Source: an uncultured Clostridia bacterium (lineage in GTDB: Bacteria > Bacillota > Clostridia > Christensenellales > UBA1242). Taken from it: a stretch of 64,000 nucleotides of DNA. The translations under genes were made by a program, and so were the position numbers. The notes under the pieces are model-generated. The model was not told the origin of the DNA and made no database searches. It worked only from the letters and a program-made list of their open reading frames with translations. Of this stretch, positions 44,801 through 52,188 are shown piece by piece (within the stretch, counting starts at the first letter, position 1; each line of letters starts with the position of its first letter). The stretch spans positions 124,001 through 188,000 of the forward strand of contig CANQDK010000001.1 of the NCBI GenBank assembly GCA_947591785.1. Direction: 5' to 3'.

Positions 44801-45831
44801 ACCTTAACAAATTCTGCCTTGACTGGATTTCCATCTTCATCTGTTAATCCAGACAAATAAACAGAACCATAAGAGTGAACATCATAAGGGGTGTAAGAGG
44901 TGTCTTTTTCAAAATACTGAGTGCCAGAAGCAATAACAAAGTTTCCTTTTGTCACATCGCTTGTTGTTGGAGAATAGGTTATGTTTTTACATTTGTAAAG
45001 AGTTGTTCCAGCTTTTAAGTCAATTGATGAGTGTCCTGTTTCAAAACTTTCCAAATCTGCAATTTTTACGAAAACAGGTGTTTTTGAATCGGCAACTTCA
45101 GGGTTGATTATTCCAATGTAAGTTCCATCATCATAAAAAATGTCGTTGAAATCAGAGTGTGCTTGTTCAAGAGTTGTTGTGTCTTCTGTGTCAAGTTCTT
45201 TTAAAACATAATAATATTTGCTGTTATAGGAGAAAGAAATGTATTCTCCAAATGCTCCAGATTTGAATGTATCTTTGTCAATCGAAACATCAGTGCGGAC
45301 TTTATCTTTTGGATTGTAGATTGTTGTTGAATCATAGTTTGTGTCTGCTTTGAAAGATGCTTGGAAAGAATAGTATGAATTTGCTGATAAAGAAATGGCA
45401 TTGTTGTTTTTATATCCCTGTTTTGCAAAGTTGTTGTTGTTAGTGTTTTCAATTTTGGAGTTTATCATCAAGATGTAGTTGTCATTTGCTTTTGTTCCAG
45501 GGTTGTTTGCAAGATGGAAAGTTCCTGTCATATATCTTTGGAAAGAATTTCCAGTGCTGATTGTTCCAGCAGTTGTTTTTCTGTCTGAAATTTGTCCTGT
45601 CCAACCAGAAATTGATGTGCTTAAAGAATAAGCTGATGAGCTTGAATTGAAATTACTGTTTGAAAGAGTGATTTCTTTAATATAACTTTGCAGATATTTT
45701 GAATAAGAAATTCCCTCTGCGTTGTTGTGATTTGAGAAAGTTAAAAACAATGCTCCAGATGCAGATAATGGGAAAATCAATGCCAATATAAACATAATAA
45801 TTTTGTTTCTAAATTTTGTTGTTCGTTTCAT
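41890..45831 (-). CDS. Large surface protein: repeated CBM-like modules, one membrane helix, cytosolic coiled-coil tail
   Basis: This is a 1313-residue protein. An N-terminal signal (~8-35, RNKIIMFILALIFPLSASGA) directs export. The ectodomain has several beta-sandwich modules that each end in a similar strand: GVVFFDDCHIY (~384), GCVLFDNITIE (~637), GYAFFDNFEF (~859) and EMVIYDFNFA (~1059). This is the shape of carbohydrate-binding (CBM4/9-like) modules. An Asp/Ser/Thr-rich linker precedes a membrane helix (~1130-1152), then ~160 very basic, coiled-coil residues inside the cell (AEIKEIKQKFEKELENLEQA) ending in Lys/Thr-rich sequence. No enzyme motif is seen. It may connect wall glycans to a cytosolic partner. 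Its own promoter and AAGGTG site precede ATG 45831. Confidence 0.8.
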   Translation of the reverse strand: MKRTTKFRNKIIMFILALIFPLSASGALFLTFSNHNNAEGISYSKYLQSYIKEITLSNSNFNSSSSAYSLSTSISGWTGQISDRKTTAGTISTGNSFQRYMTGTFHLANNPGTKANDNYILMINSKIENTNNNNFAKQGYKNNNAISLSANSYYSFQASFKADTNYDSTTIYNPKDKVRTDVSIDKDTFKSGAFGEYISFSYNSKYYYVLKELDTEDTTTLEQAHSDFNDIFYDDGTYIGIINPEVADSKTPVFVKIADLESFETGHSSIDLKAGTTLYKCKNITYSPTTSDVTKGNFVIASGTQYFEKDTSYTPYDVHSYGSVYLSGLTDEDGNPVKAEFVKVASKEWVTFYFFVATGSKTQSVNLELWLGSKESKSSGVVFFDDCHIYQYSENAFWKAYQNVFNRNYETATATKQYCSQFIDLRNDKETIDTSNLNFDFEEGIYNSSKAIKNWEVTASSNDAHAQIFNTNDPVGFKNTTGFDFVGNDLSCEAKYEIVEENGEERVIVSALKENKYLLALWADSSNVRVTSDNVEISSNEIYKITAKYKVSEVTSGNAYMFVKENDSVLKTYSLTEKDYTIKDEAASSGVNSNNDNEISNSWGTIEFFVKGGALYDSKINISLGLGKTDENATGCVLFDNITIEKATSSDYSSASNKLELGSSSGTPTITNGNFNSVDNTNNSLNTPTDWTITNGDELCFAGVINTDEEKYNEYRAKYNKNQENEATMNRNNDYYWASADNPGNSRNKKTPDNILMLANIDKTWQKVKSSNISLDANGTFKINFKYKTNNYSLDSGVKVSIYGDDNFKIFESPILTTNGSWKEYEIYLKSFNGASTIYLELDFGTEDEKVDGYAFFDNFEFGTVDEGVYETKDERKIVNEQNYGVVDMTNFFLNLPVNNITDDIRTSYSPAYSGALSSGNSKATNGGVVLSSKFSENNSLYIDNEEKTVFYIQSQSIGAYYVQSNYNIDLKQDTYYKLTFKLKTNFNYCNNENVKLDKTKKYSYGATVGLTGFNYMQQLVSNDNYETYTLYINPKADTSSKLYMALICDSQETAGEMVIYDFNFAESSKEEYDATIKKQESKKYDINSEKAYSTKTQDETDSDSSDSNTDSDTDTENTNNSSNDFNWLLIPTLITAVAIVIAIAGYFMRKIKIKKIQRKRSETYDRTRSTNIDEIKKMAVQEQEKQLAEIKEIKQKFEKELENLEQAHKQKVVALREKDKGKVSKETDKEFKTFAQKRTVIAEKIDSLNKQIEEINSPEYMLNLERKAYLKEEAKRKELKKLSDKMNSKKKSSEAETKKLDKTNKPNKTKKS

Positions 45832-45862
45832 AATTCACCTTTTGCTTAAATCTAACTTTAAC

Positions 45863-45891
45863 ATTATAGCACATAACATTCCAAATATCAA
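45863..45891 (-). promoter_or_regulatory. Promoter of the large surface-protein gene
   Basis: On the minus strand: -35 TTGATA (45886-45891), 17-bp spacer, extended -10 TGCTATAAT (hexamer 45863-45868). Confidence 0.82.
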
Positions 45892-45947
45892 ATATTTTTT
45901 ATAAATTTATTTATAATATTTTTATATAAATAAAATAAATAATCTAA

Positions 45948-46060
45948 TTGATTGCAACTGCTTGAAAAAGGAGTTTTGATTGTAACTGCTTGGAGAGGAT
46001 TACTTGATTGCAACTTTTGGGAGAGAAATTACTGTATTGCAACTGATTGAAGAGAAGTTG
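45948..46060 (+). repeat. Four degenerate 28-bp tandem repeats
   Basis: Units begin at 45948, 45976, 46004 and 46033, each starting TTGATTGCAACT (TTGATTGTAACT in the second, TGTATTGCAACT in the fourth) and ending in a GGAG/GAGA-rich part. Spacing is 28, 28 and 29 bp. The period is not a multiple of three, so the array is not coding. It lies between the divergent surface-protein promoter and the first TSUP gene. Confidence 0.8.
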
Positions 46061-46100
46061 TCTGTTTTAAAAGTCTATTGTGGAGTTGGGAGATGGGTTG

Positions 46101-46559
46101 ATGATAAAAGGGAAAAAAAATTTAAGTTTTACACAGTCAAATTGTAGGTTGAAGAAAAACAGTGTTGTGTCAGATTTAAAAGAATGTGAAAATCAAAAAC
46201 TTTCTGCAAAGAAGATTTTTGTTTTGTCATTATGTGGAGCAATAATAGGACTTGTGAATGGACTTTTTGGTGGTGGAGGAGGAATGATTTGTGTTCCCTT
46301 ACTTGAAAAGGTTCTGCATTTGTCTGGCAAATATTCTCATGCGACAGCAATCGTGATAATTCTACCAATTTCTTACATAAGTGCAGTGATTTATTGTCTG
46401 AGTGGCAATCTTGATATGGTATCTTTTTTGACGGTTGGAAGCGGAGTTTTGCTTGGTGGAATTGTTGGTTCTTTTACCTTAAAATTTTTGCCAGAAAAAA
46501 TCTTAAAACTTATTTTTGTTGTAATAATGTTTGCTGGCGGAATAAGACTAATTTTTTAA
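46101..46559 (+). CDS. Half-size TSUP (TauE/SafE) membrane protein, first
   Basis: This 152-residue membrane protein equals about half of a TauE/SafE-family permease. After ~38 polar residues it has four hydrophobic segments, with the family glycine motif GLVNGLFGGGGGMICVPLL in the first re-entrant pair. Full TSUP proteins carry two such inverted halves (~250 residues) and move sulfonates, sulfite or organic acids. A second half-size gene lies 122 nt downstream, so the two probably assemble together. ATG 46101 with GGGAG eight nt upstream is preferred to the in-frame GTG at 46080. Substrate unknown. Confidence 0.82.
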   Translation: MIKGKKNLSFTQSNCRLKKNSVVSDLKECENQKLSAKKIFVLSLCGAIIGLVNGLFGGGGGMICVPLLEKVLHLSGKYSHATAIVIILPISYISAVIYCLSGNLDMVSFLTVGSGVLLGGIVGSFTLKFLPEKILKLIFVVIMFAGGIRLIF

Positions 46560-46681
46560 GAAATAATTGATTTTTATTATTTTTTTGCTTATTTTTAATG
46601 TTTTTTTTATAATTTTTGTATATTTTTTACATTTTTTTTAAATTTTAACTTTTTCTTTTTATAATAAATTGGTGAAAAATT

Positions 46682-47044
46682 ATGATTTATTTTTGGTATA
46701 TTCTTGCAGGTTTTATTTCTGGAATTTTTGGTGGATTGGGAATGGGCGGTGGAACTCTTCTAATTCCTATCCTAACAATTTTCTTAGGGTTTAATCAAAA
46801 ACTTTCACAAGGCATAAATCTTATGTCATTTTTGGTGATGTCCATCGTCTCAATTTACATACACTATCGAAATGGCTTCATTGTGACAAAACATATCTTT
46901 TGGATTATTTTATTCGGTTCAATTTTTTCCTTTCTTGGTGCGGTTGCGATGTCTTTTATGTCGTCACATATTTTGAAAATAATTTTTGGAGTTTTCCTAT
47001 GCGTTCTTGCAGTTGTCGAATTTGTTAAAGTTCTGAAAAAGTAA
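46682..47044 (+). CDS. Half-size TSUP (TauE/SafE) membrane protein, second
   Basis: This 120-residue protein has four hydrophobic segments and the glycine motif GIFGGLGMGGGTLLIPIL near its start. It is the partner half of the preceding gene and lacks that gene's polar N-terminal extension. ATG 46682 has only a weak GGTG ribosome site. The AT-rich 122-nt gap contains a TATAAT (46660-46665) without a well-spaced -35. It is likely an export or import channel for a small anion when paired with the first half. Confidence 0.82.
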   Translation: MIYFWYILAGFISGIFGGLGMGGGTLLIPILTIFLGFNQKLSQGINLMSFLVMSIVSIYIHYRNGFIVTKHIFWIILFGSIFSFLGAVAMSFMSSHILKIIFGVFLCVLAVVEFVKVLKK

Positions 47045-47088
47045 TACAAAAATTGTTCAACATTTTCAATAAAAGGTGCAAAAAACAG

Positions 47089-47117
47089 TTTACAAAACAT
47101 TTTTTTTATGTTATATT
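47089..47117 (+). promoter_or_regulatory. Promoter of the ferredoxin gene
   Basis: -35 TTTACA (47089-47094), 17-bp spacer, extended -10 TGTTATATT (hexamer 47112-47117). GGAGG and ATG 47154 follow. Confidence 0.78.
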
Positions 47118-47153
47118 ATAAATGAATTTTTGTATTCAATTTTGGAGGAAAAA

Positions 47154-47324
47154 ATGGTTGATAAAAACAAATGTATAAGTTGTGGAACTTGTGTTGCAAT
47201 TTGTCCAGTGGGAGCTATATCTTTTGGTGAGGACGGCAAGGCCCAAATTGATAAAACAAAATGTATCCATTGCGGTGCTTGTCAGGCAAGTTGCCCTGTT
47301 GAAGCAATTGACATAGATGCATAA
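47154..47324 (+). CDS. Ferredoxin with two [4Fe-4S] clusters
   Basis: This is a 56-residue clostridial-type ferredoxin. Two CxxCxxCxxxCP cluster motifs are complete: CISCGTCVAICP (~7-18) and CIHCGACQASCP (~37-48). It carries low-potential electrons in anaerobic metabolism such as hydrogenase or pyruvate:ferredoxin oxidoreductase reactions. It is monocistronic with its own promoter and the standard length. It fits a strict anaerobe. Confidence 0.97.
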   Translation: MVDKNKCISCGTCVAICPVGAISFGEDGKAQIDKTKCIHCGACQASCPVEAIDIDA

Positions 47325-47393
47325 GCAAAGCATTGAAATCTTCTATACAACAAAAAATTCTGTGTTAATATTGACACTTAAAAAGGTGAACGA

Positions 47394-48938
47394 ATGAAAA
47401 AAAATCTATCAAAGCAAAATTTAGAGAACGAAAACTTAACAAATAAAGGATTTTATATGGAAAATATCGCGTTCATTACTCTTGATGAGAAAAAACTCAA
47501 ACTTGTGATTATTCAAAGCAAAAATGGAAGATATAGGATTTTGGAAGAAGTTGAAAATCGTTATGACTTGACAAATGACATCTTAAAAGAATGCTTGTTT
47601 AGTCCAAAATCTAAAACGGACATTTTGAAAATCTTGAATATTTATCGTTTCACCATTGAAACTTTTAATGTTTCAAAAATGATTGCGTATGCTTCAAGAA
47701 TCGTTGTGAAAGCAAGAAACTATCGTGGTTTTCTTGATGAGATTTACACCAACACAGGTATGAATTTCATGATTTTCGGTGATGATGAAATTGTGAAGAA
47801 TATCTATCTTTCAACAATGAACAAGATTGATGTTTCAAAAGGGTATATTGTGCAGATTTGTCCTTACGAAACATATCTCTTGAAATTTAACCGTAGAAAT
47901 GTTGTTGAATATAATGTTGTTCCTTATGGTTCCAGCAATTTAACAAACCTTTCTGGAAATTTCGCTGAAAAGGTTAATATCTTAAAAAAAGAACTGAAAA
48001 AATGTTCACTTCTTAAAAATTTTCAAGATGACACTGTGATTGGTTGTGGCTCAACATTCGTTGATATTGCTCGAATTGCAAAGAAATTGTCAAGATATCC
48101 TCTTGACATTGACAACAACTATGAACTTTCTCGTGATAATTTGGATAAAGTTGCTGAATTTATTGGTGGACTTGACTCTCAAAAAGTCAAAAAGATTAAA
48201 GGACTTGGTGCAGACGGGGCTGAAAGTATTGGTGGCGGTTTTGCTATTGTCACAGCCTTGTTTGAATCTTTCAAAGTTGACAATATGATTGTTTCTTCTG
48301 CAACACCATTAGAAGGAGTGATTCTTTCAAATCTTATTGGAAATTCAAATGAAAAATATTCTGACTTATTGCAGAACAGTTTAGACAACTACTATGAATT
48401 CAAAAAAGAAGGACTTGCAATAAACACTCAGGTGTATGACATGGCAATATTGCTCTTTAAGCAACTCAAAGTTGTTCATAAACTTCCAAGAGTGTATGTT
48501 AAACCTCTTAAAATAGCGGCTTATATGTTTGACTGTGGAAAATTTATCAATTTTAAAGACAACCAAAAACATGCTTATTACACAATCCTTAATTCTGACA
48601 TTTGTGGGGCTTCTCAAAAGGATATCCTTCTTGCTGCACTTGCCTGCTCTTGTCAAAATTTGGACAATTTTATGCTTGCAGAAGTTATGAAATATAAAGA
48701 AATCCTTAGTGATGAAGATGTTGATGCAGTTCGTAAGATGGGTGTCCTTGTAAGTTTGGCTGTAAATCTGAATGCTTCAAGAAAAAATGTTATAAATGAT
48801 ATTGTTTGCGACATTTTGGGTGATTCTATCATAATGAAAACTATTGTGAATGCTGATCCTTCTTTTGAAATTATTCAAAGCATGAAGCTTGCTGATGATT
48901 TTAGAAAAACCTTCAAGAAAAGTCTGCAAATTATCTAA
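47394..48938 (+). CDS. Degenerate Ppx/GppA-family protein
   Basis: This 514-residue protein has the fold layout of exopolyphosphatase/pppGpp phosphatases but not their active site. Residues ~88-139 match the conserved Ppx region (ASRIVVKARNYRGFLDEIY, then TGMNFMIFGDDE where ISGEEE is expected). At ~150 the phosphate loop DIGGGSTE is replaced by QICPYETY, and the N-terminal DxGSNS is replaced by TLDEKK. The C-terminal HD-like part survives as FDCGKFINFKDNQKHAYYTILNSDI-like sequence (~378), with the first His changed to Phe. It is therefore probably catalytically dead and may bind a nucleotide or partner. A second ATG at 47457 with its own AAAGGA site is possible. It heads an operon with the HtrA-like and MreB-like genes. 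Confidence 0.8.
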   Translation: MKKNLSKQNLENENLTNKGFYMENIAFITLDEKKLKLVIIQSKNGRYRILEEVENRYDLTNDILKECLFSPKSKTDILKILNIYRFTIETFNVSKMIAYASRIVVKARNYRGFLDEIYTNTGMNFMIFGDDEIVKNIYLSTMNKIDVSKGYIVQICPYETYLLKFNRRNVVEYNVVPYGSSNLTNLSGNFAEKVNILKKELKKCSLLKNFQDDTVIGCGSTFVDIARIAKKLSRYPLDIDNNYELSRDNLDKVAEFIGGLDSQKVKKIKGLGADGAESIGGGFAIVTALFESFKVDNMIVSSATPLEGVILSNLIGNSNEKYSDLLQNSLDNYYEFKKEGLAINTQVYDMAILLFKQLKVVHKLPRVYVKPLKIAAYMFDCGKFINFKDNQKHAYYTILNSDICGASQKDILLAALACSCQNLDNFMLAEVMKYKEILSDEDVDAVRKMGVLVSLAVNLNASRKNVINDIVCDILGDSIIMKTIVNADPSFEIIQSMKLADDFRKTFKKSLQII

Positions 48939-48953
48939 ATTTTGAGGTGACTC

Positions 48954-50132
48954 TTGGAAAAAACTGATAAAGATGTTAAAAGGCAAAATTCACTTATTGT
49001 GTGGATTATTGTGGCTGTTATTGCGACAATTGTTTTTTGCTACGGCTTTTCAGTTTTGTATTTTTATGAAATCTCTCCAAACAACATTTCTTCAAAAATT
49101 TCTGTATGGCCTTTTTTAAGTGATAAAGACATTGGAAATATGTATAAAGAATCTTTGGTTGAAATAAGTTTCATGACTGAGGATTCGGAAAAATCAATTG
49201 TTGGTGTTAATGTTCGTGAGGACGGCTATATTGTTGCACCCTTTGATGAACTTAGAAGTTGTGATGAAAACACTCAAATTGTAATAAAACCAGAATCTGG
49301 AAAAGTCTATGATGGTAAGATTTTATTTGGTGACATGAATTATAATCTTGCAATTCTAAAATGTGAAAATCCTAACAAGTCAGCAGGGGTAAAGTTGCCA
49401 TTTGTAAAAATTTCAAATCTTTTCAATTTGGATTCTGTCATTTGCTTGGAATCTTTGAATGAAGAAGCTTCTTTTGGAGAAGTGACTGAAGTGTCAGAAT
49501 TTCCACTTACATTTTCAACTTTATATAACAATCAGCAGGTTGTGGATTTTGTTATTGAAAATGGAGTCCTTTTGATTTTTGATAAACACATCTCTGGAGG
49601 GCCTGTTTTTGATAGGAATGGTGGTTTGCTTGGCTTTGGCTATGAAGTTGAAAGTGGGCAACAATATGTTGGAAATTATCTTGTGCCAACAAAATCTTTG
49701 AAATTGATAATCAATCGTGTTGCAAAGGCATATCAACAGAAAACATCTTTTTCAAAAGAACTGGTGGACAGTTTTGTTGGATTTGATAAGCAAGAACTCG
49801 TAGAATTTCATACAATGAGCAACGAATCTCCAGACTATAAAACCTTCTTTTTTAAGGGAAAGGAGATTGAGTATCCTGAATCGGTTGAGATTTATGAATC
49901 AAGTGATTTGGAAGGATTCTTTCTGTTGGAAGATTTCAATTTTAAAAACACATCTATTTCAAAAGATTGTGTTATAACACAATTAATTTCTGGAGAGAAC
50001 TCAGTTAAAGTTAAAAACAAACTAGACTTATTTGATTTTGTCTATTCTCTTAGTAACGGAAAAAATTTGGAAATTATATATCAGTCACTCTCAAATCTTG
50101 GCGAGAGTTCTTCTGTGAAAGTGGTGGTTTAA
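48954..50132 (+). CDS. Membrane-anchored HtrA-like protein lacking the catalytic triad
   Basis: This is a 392-residue protein with one N-terminal membrane helix (~13-35). Residues ~60-250 follow the chymotrypsin-like fold of HtrA proteases. The strand REDGYIVAPFDEL (~87-99) stands where DGYIVTNNHV would be, so the catalytic His is missing. NLAILK (~130) has Asn where the catalytic Asp belongs. KHISGGPVF (~211-219) keeps a Ser in the SGGP context, though the usual GNSGGP is changed. A C-terminal ~130 residues could be a PDZ-like module, but the resemblance is weak. The start is TTG 48954 behind GAGGTG. It lies 15 nt after the Ppx-like gene and 12 nt before the MreB-like gene. It is probably a non-proteolytic scaffold. 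Confidence 0.78.
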   Translation: MEKTDKDVKRQNSLIVWIIVAVIATIVFCYGFSVLYFYEISPNNISSKISVWPFLSDKDIGNMYKESLVEISFMTEDSEKSIVGVNVREDGYIVAPFDELRSCDENTQIVIKPESGKVYDGKILFGDMNYNLAILKCENPNKSAGVKLPFVKISNLFNLDSVICLESLNEEASFGEVTEVSEFPLTFSTLYNNQQVVDFVIENGVLLIFDKHISGGPVFDRNGGLLGFGYEVESGQQYVGNYLVPTKSLKLIINRVAKAYQQKTSFSKELVDSFVGFDKQELVEFHTMSNESPDYKTFFFKGKEIEYPESVEIYESSDLEGFFLLEDFNFKNTSISKDCVITQLISGENSVKVKNKLDLFDFVYSLSNGKNLEIIYQSLSNLGESSSVKVVV

Positions 50133-50144
50133 AGGGAGCTAATC

Positions 50145-51146
50145 ATGAAAAAAATTAAGTTTGCCATTGAAATGGGTGGTGCTTACACATGTATTTATGT
50201 TAAAGGCGAAGGGTTGGCACTTAAAGAGCCGACATTGATTGCTGCTGAACCAAGTGAAGAAGGATACAAAATTATTGCTGTTGGAAACGAAGCAAAAAAA
50301 TTAGTCGGGAAAACTAAGGACAATGTTGAAATATTCACTCCAATTGTCAGTGGCGAACATTCAAATTTCGAGTATTCTGCAATTCTTCTCAAAGCATTTT
50401 TGCAAAAAGTGGGATATAAGCCTTTTGAGGATAATGCTATTTTCATTGTTCCTTGTGGTATCTCTGTTCGAGAGAAGGAGAATATTTTGAAGGTTTGTGA
50501 AGCGGTTGAACTTGGCTATGTTGCACTTGTCCCTTCTGTGCTTTGTTCTTGTGTTGGAGAAGGAAGAAATATTGACAATTCAAAAGTTAATATGGTTGTT
50601 GATATTGGCGGAACGGCAACAGAACTTGCCGTTATAAATATGTCAAGCATAATCAAAGGGGCAACTCTTGGGATTGGCGGAAAAAGTATTGACGCCTCGA
50701 TTGTAAATTTTTTGGCATACACGCAAGGACTTGTCATTGGTTTACCGACAGCGGAAACTTTGAAAAATGAAGTTGGAAGTCTGTATTTGAATGATACTCT
50801 CAACATGGAAATAACAGGTGTTGATGCACAAACAAAAACTCCAAGAAATGTTGTGGTTCTTTCAAATGATTTAAGAAATGCAATAGAGCCTTTTTTCAGC
50901 GAAATTGTGCGTGCGATTGACACAACAATAAACACTTTGCCACCTGAAATTGTTGCTGATATTATAAACAACAAAATTTTGGTTGTTGGTGGTTGTGCAA
51001 AAATGCAGGGGTTTGAAGATTATTGCAACAAACATTTGGCATATCCTATTGAAATTGGTGAAGATGTTGACAATGCAACAATATTGGGAGCTGGCAAATT
51101 GCTTTCAGATTCACAACTTTTAGATGGAATATTAAAAAAATTATAG
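50145..51146 (+). CDS. mreB: Divergent MreB-family actin
   Basis: This 333-residue protein aligns along its length with MreB/Mbl, which form membrane filaments that guide wall synthesis. Its nucleotide motifs are altered: phosphate-1 reads EMGGAYT instead of DLGTANT (~9-15), phosphate-2 reads DIGGTATE instead of DIGGGTTE (~152-159), and the adenosine motif GGCAKM replaces GGGALL (~280). PPEIVADI and the intervening TAETLKNEVGS stretch remain typical. mreC, mreD and other rod genes are not next to it. It follows the HtrA-like gene by 12 nt in the same operon and is followed by a terminator, then minD. ATP hydrolysis may be weakened; filament formation is plausible. Confidence 0.85.
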   Translation: MKKIKFAIEMGGAYTCIYVKGEGLALKEPTLIAAEPSEEGYKIIAVGNEAKKLVGKTKDNVEIFTPIVSGEHSNFEYSAILLKAFLQKVGYKPFEDNAIFIVPCGISVREKENILKVCEAVELGYVALVPSVLCSCVGEGRNIDNSKVNMVVDIGGTATELAVINMSSIIKGATLGIGGKSIDASIVNFLAYTQGLVIGLPTAETLKNEVGSLYLNDTLNMEITGVDAQTKTPRNVVVLSNDLRNAIEPFFSEIVRAIDTTINTLPPEIVADIINNKILVVGGCAKMQGFEDYCNKHLAYPIEIGEDVDNATILGAGKLLSDSQLLDGILKKL

Positions 51147-51221
51147 GAAATAAAAAAATTATAGAATAGAATATTAAAGAATTTATAAAAACAATATATA
51201 TGAATAAAATGATATGAAATT

Positions 51222-51242
51222 GAGCAGATTTGCTCTTTTTTA
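51222..51242 (+). terminator. Terminator after the MreB-like gene
   Basis: GAGCA (51222-51226) pairs with TGCTC (51231-51235) around GATT, followed by six T. It separates the MreB operon from minD. Confidence 0.82.
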
Positions 51243-51344
51243 TTTTTAATTTTTGGCAAAATAAGACATTTTTCGTAAAATTAACCATTTTTTTAACTTG
51301 TTCTGTTATTCTCTTTGTTATATACTTTGGAAAAGGAGAAAAAT

Positions 51345-52136
51345 ATGGCAAGAAAAATCGTCGTGACAAGTGGTAAAGGTGGAGTTGGAAAAACAACTGT
51401 ATGTGCAAATCTGGGAGTCTATTTGTCACGGCTGGGTTTTCGTGTTGTTTTGCTCGATGTTGATATAGGTTTGAATAATCTTGATGTTATTATGGGCATG
51501 GAAAGAAATGTTGTGTTTGACATAACTGATGTTGTTTCTGGAAAATGCCGTGTAAGGCAGGCTCTTATTCAGGACACTCATTATCCTTCGCTTTACCTTC
51601 TTCCATCTTCTCACACATATTCCTCAAGTAAAATTACAGGTGAGCATATAAAAAATATCGTTGATATAATTGACAATTCATTTGATTATATCCTCATTGA
51701 TTGTCCTGCTGGAGTGGAAGCTGGTTTTCATAGAGCAGTTTTTCCTGCAAATGAGGCTCTTATTGTTGTCACTCCGCATCTATCCTCAATTCGAGATGCG
51801 GACAAAGTTGTGGGTTTGTTGAATGAATATCATATCGACAGTAAGGGCTTGGTGATAAATCGTATGCGGGGAGATTTGCTCCTTTCAGGAGAAATGATGA
51901 ATATTGAGAGTATCGTCAAAGCAATGGGTATTCCTTTAATTGGTGTGATTCCAGAAGACGATGATGTTGGAAAAATGTCAAGTGATGGACGTATCATGAC
52001 TGATTGCGAAAGTGCAAGAGCATTCACGCTTATGGCCGAAAATATACATAATGGCTGTAAGAAAATTTATGATTGCACTTACAAATATAGAGGGCTTGTG
52101 GGCTATTTAAAGAGAAATCTGAAAAAGTTGGTTTAA
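51345..52136 (+). CDS. minD: Septum-site-determining ATPase MinD
   Basis: MinD (263 residues) positions the division septum by binding the membrane and recruiting MinC. The deviant Walker A is SGKGGVGKTT (~9-18), followed by VVLLDVDIGLNNLD (~38) and DYILIDCPAG (~118). The C-terminal amphipathic membrane-targeting helix (GLVGYLKRNLKKLV) is present. AAAGGAG precedes ATG 51345, and a possible extended -10 TGTTATATA lies at 51316-51324. minC and a recognisable minE are not adjacent; a 72-residue unknown follows. Confidence 0.95.
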   Translation: MARKIVVTSGKGGVGKTTVCANLGVYLSRLGFRVVLLDVDIGLNNLDVIMGMERNVVFDITDVVSGKCRVRQALIQDTHYPSLYLLPSSHTYSSSKITGEHIKNIVDIIDNSFDYILIDCPAGVEAGFHRAVFPANEALIVVTPHLSSIRDADKVVGLLNEYHIDSKGLVINRMRGDLLLSGEMMNIESIVKAMGIPLIGVIPEDDDVGKMSSDGRIMTDCESARAFTLMAENIHNGCKKIYDCTYKYRGLVGYLKRNLKKLV

Positions 52137-52188
52137 TCATTTTTTATATAAATTTCTATAAAAAATTCAAATTTGGAGGAGTATAATT

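Noticed and set aside
45948..46060. Repeats resembling a CRISPR array
   Set aside because: The repeats are imperfect and contiguous, with no unique spacers, and no cas genes are present.
50516..50974. Long minus-strand open frame inside the MreB-like gene
   Set aside because: It is a shadow of a well-supported gene with no ribosome site, promoter or family pattern.
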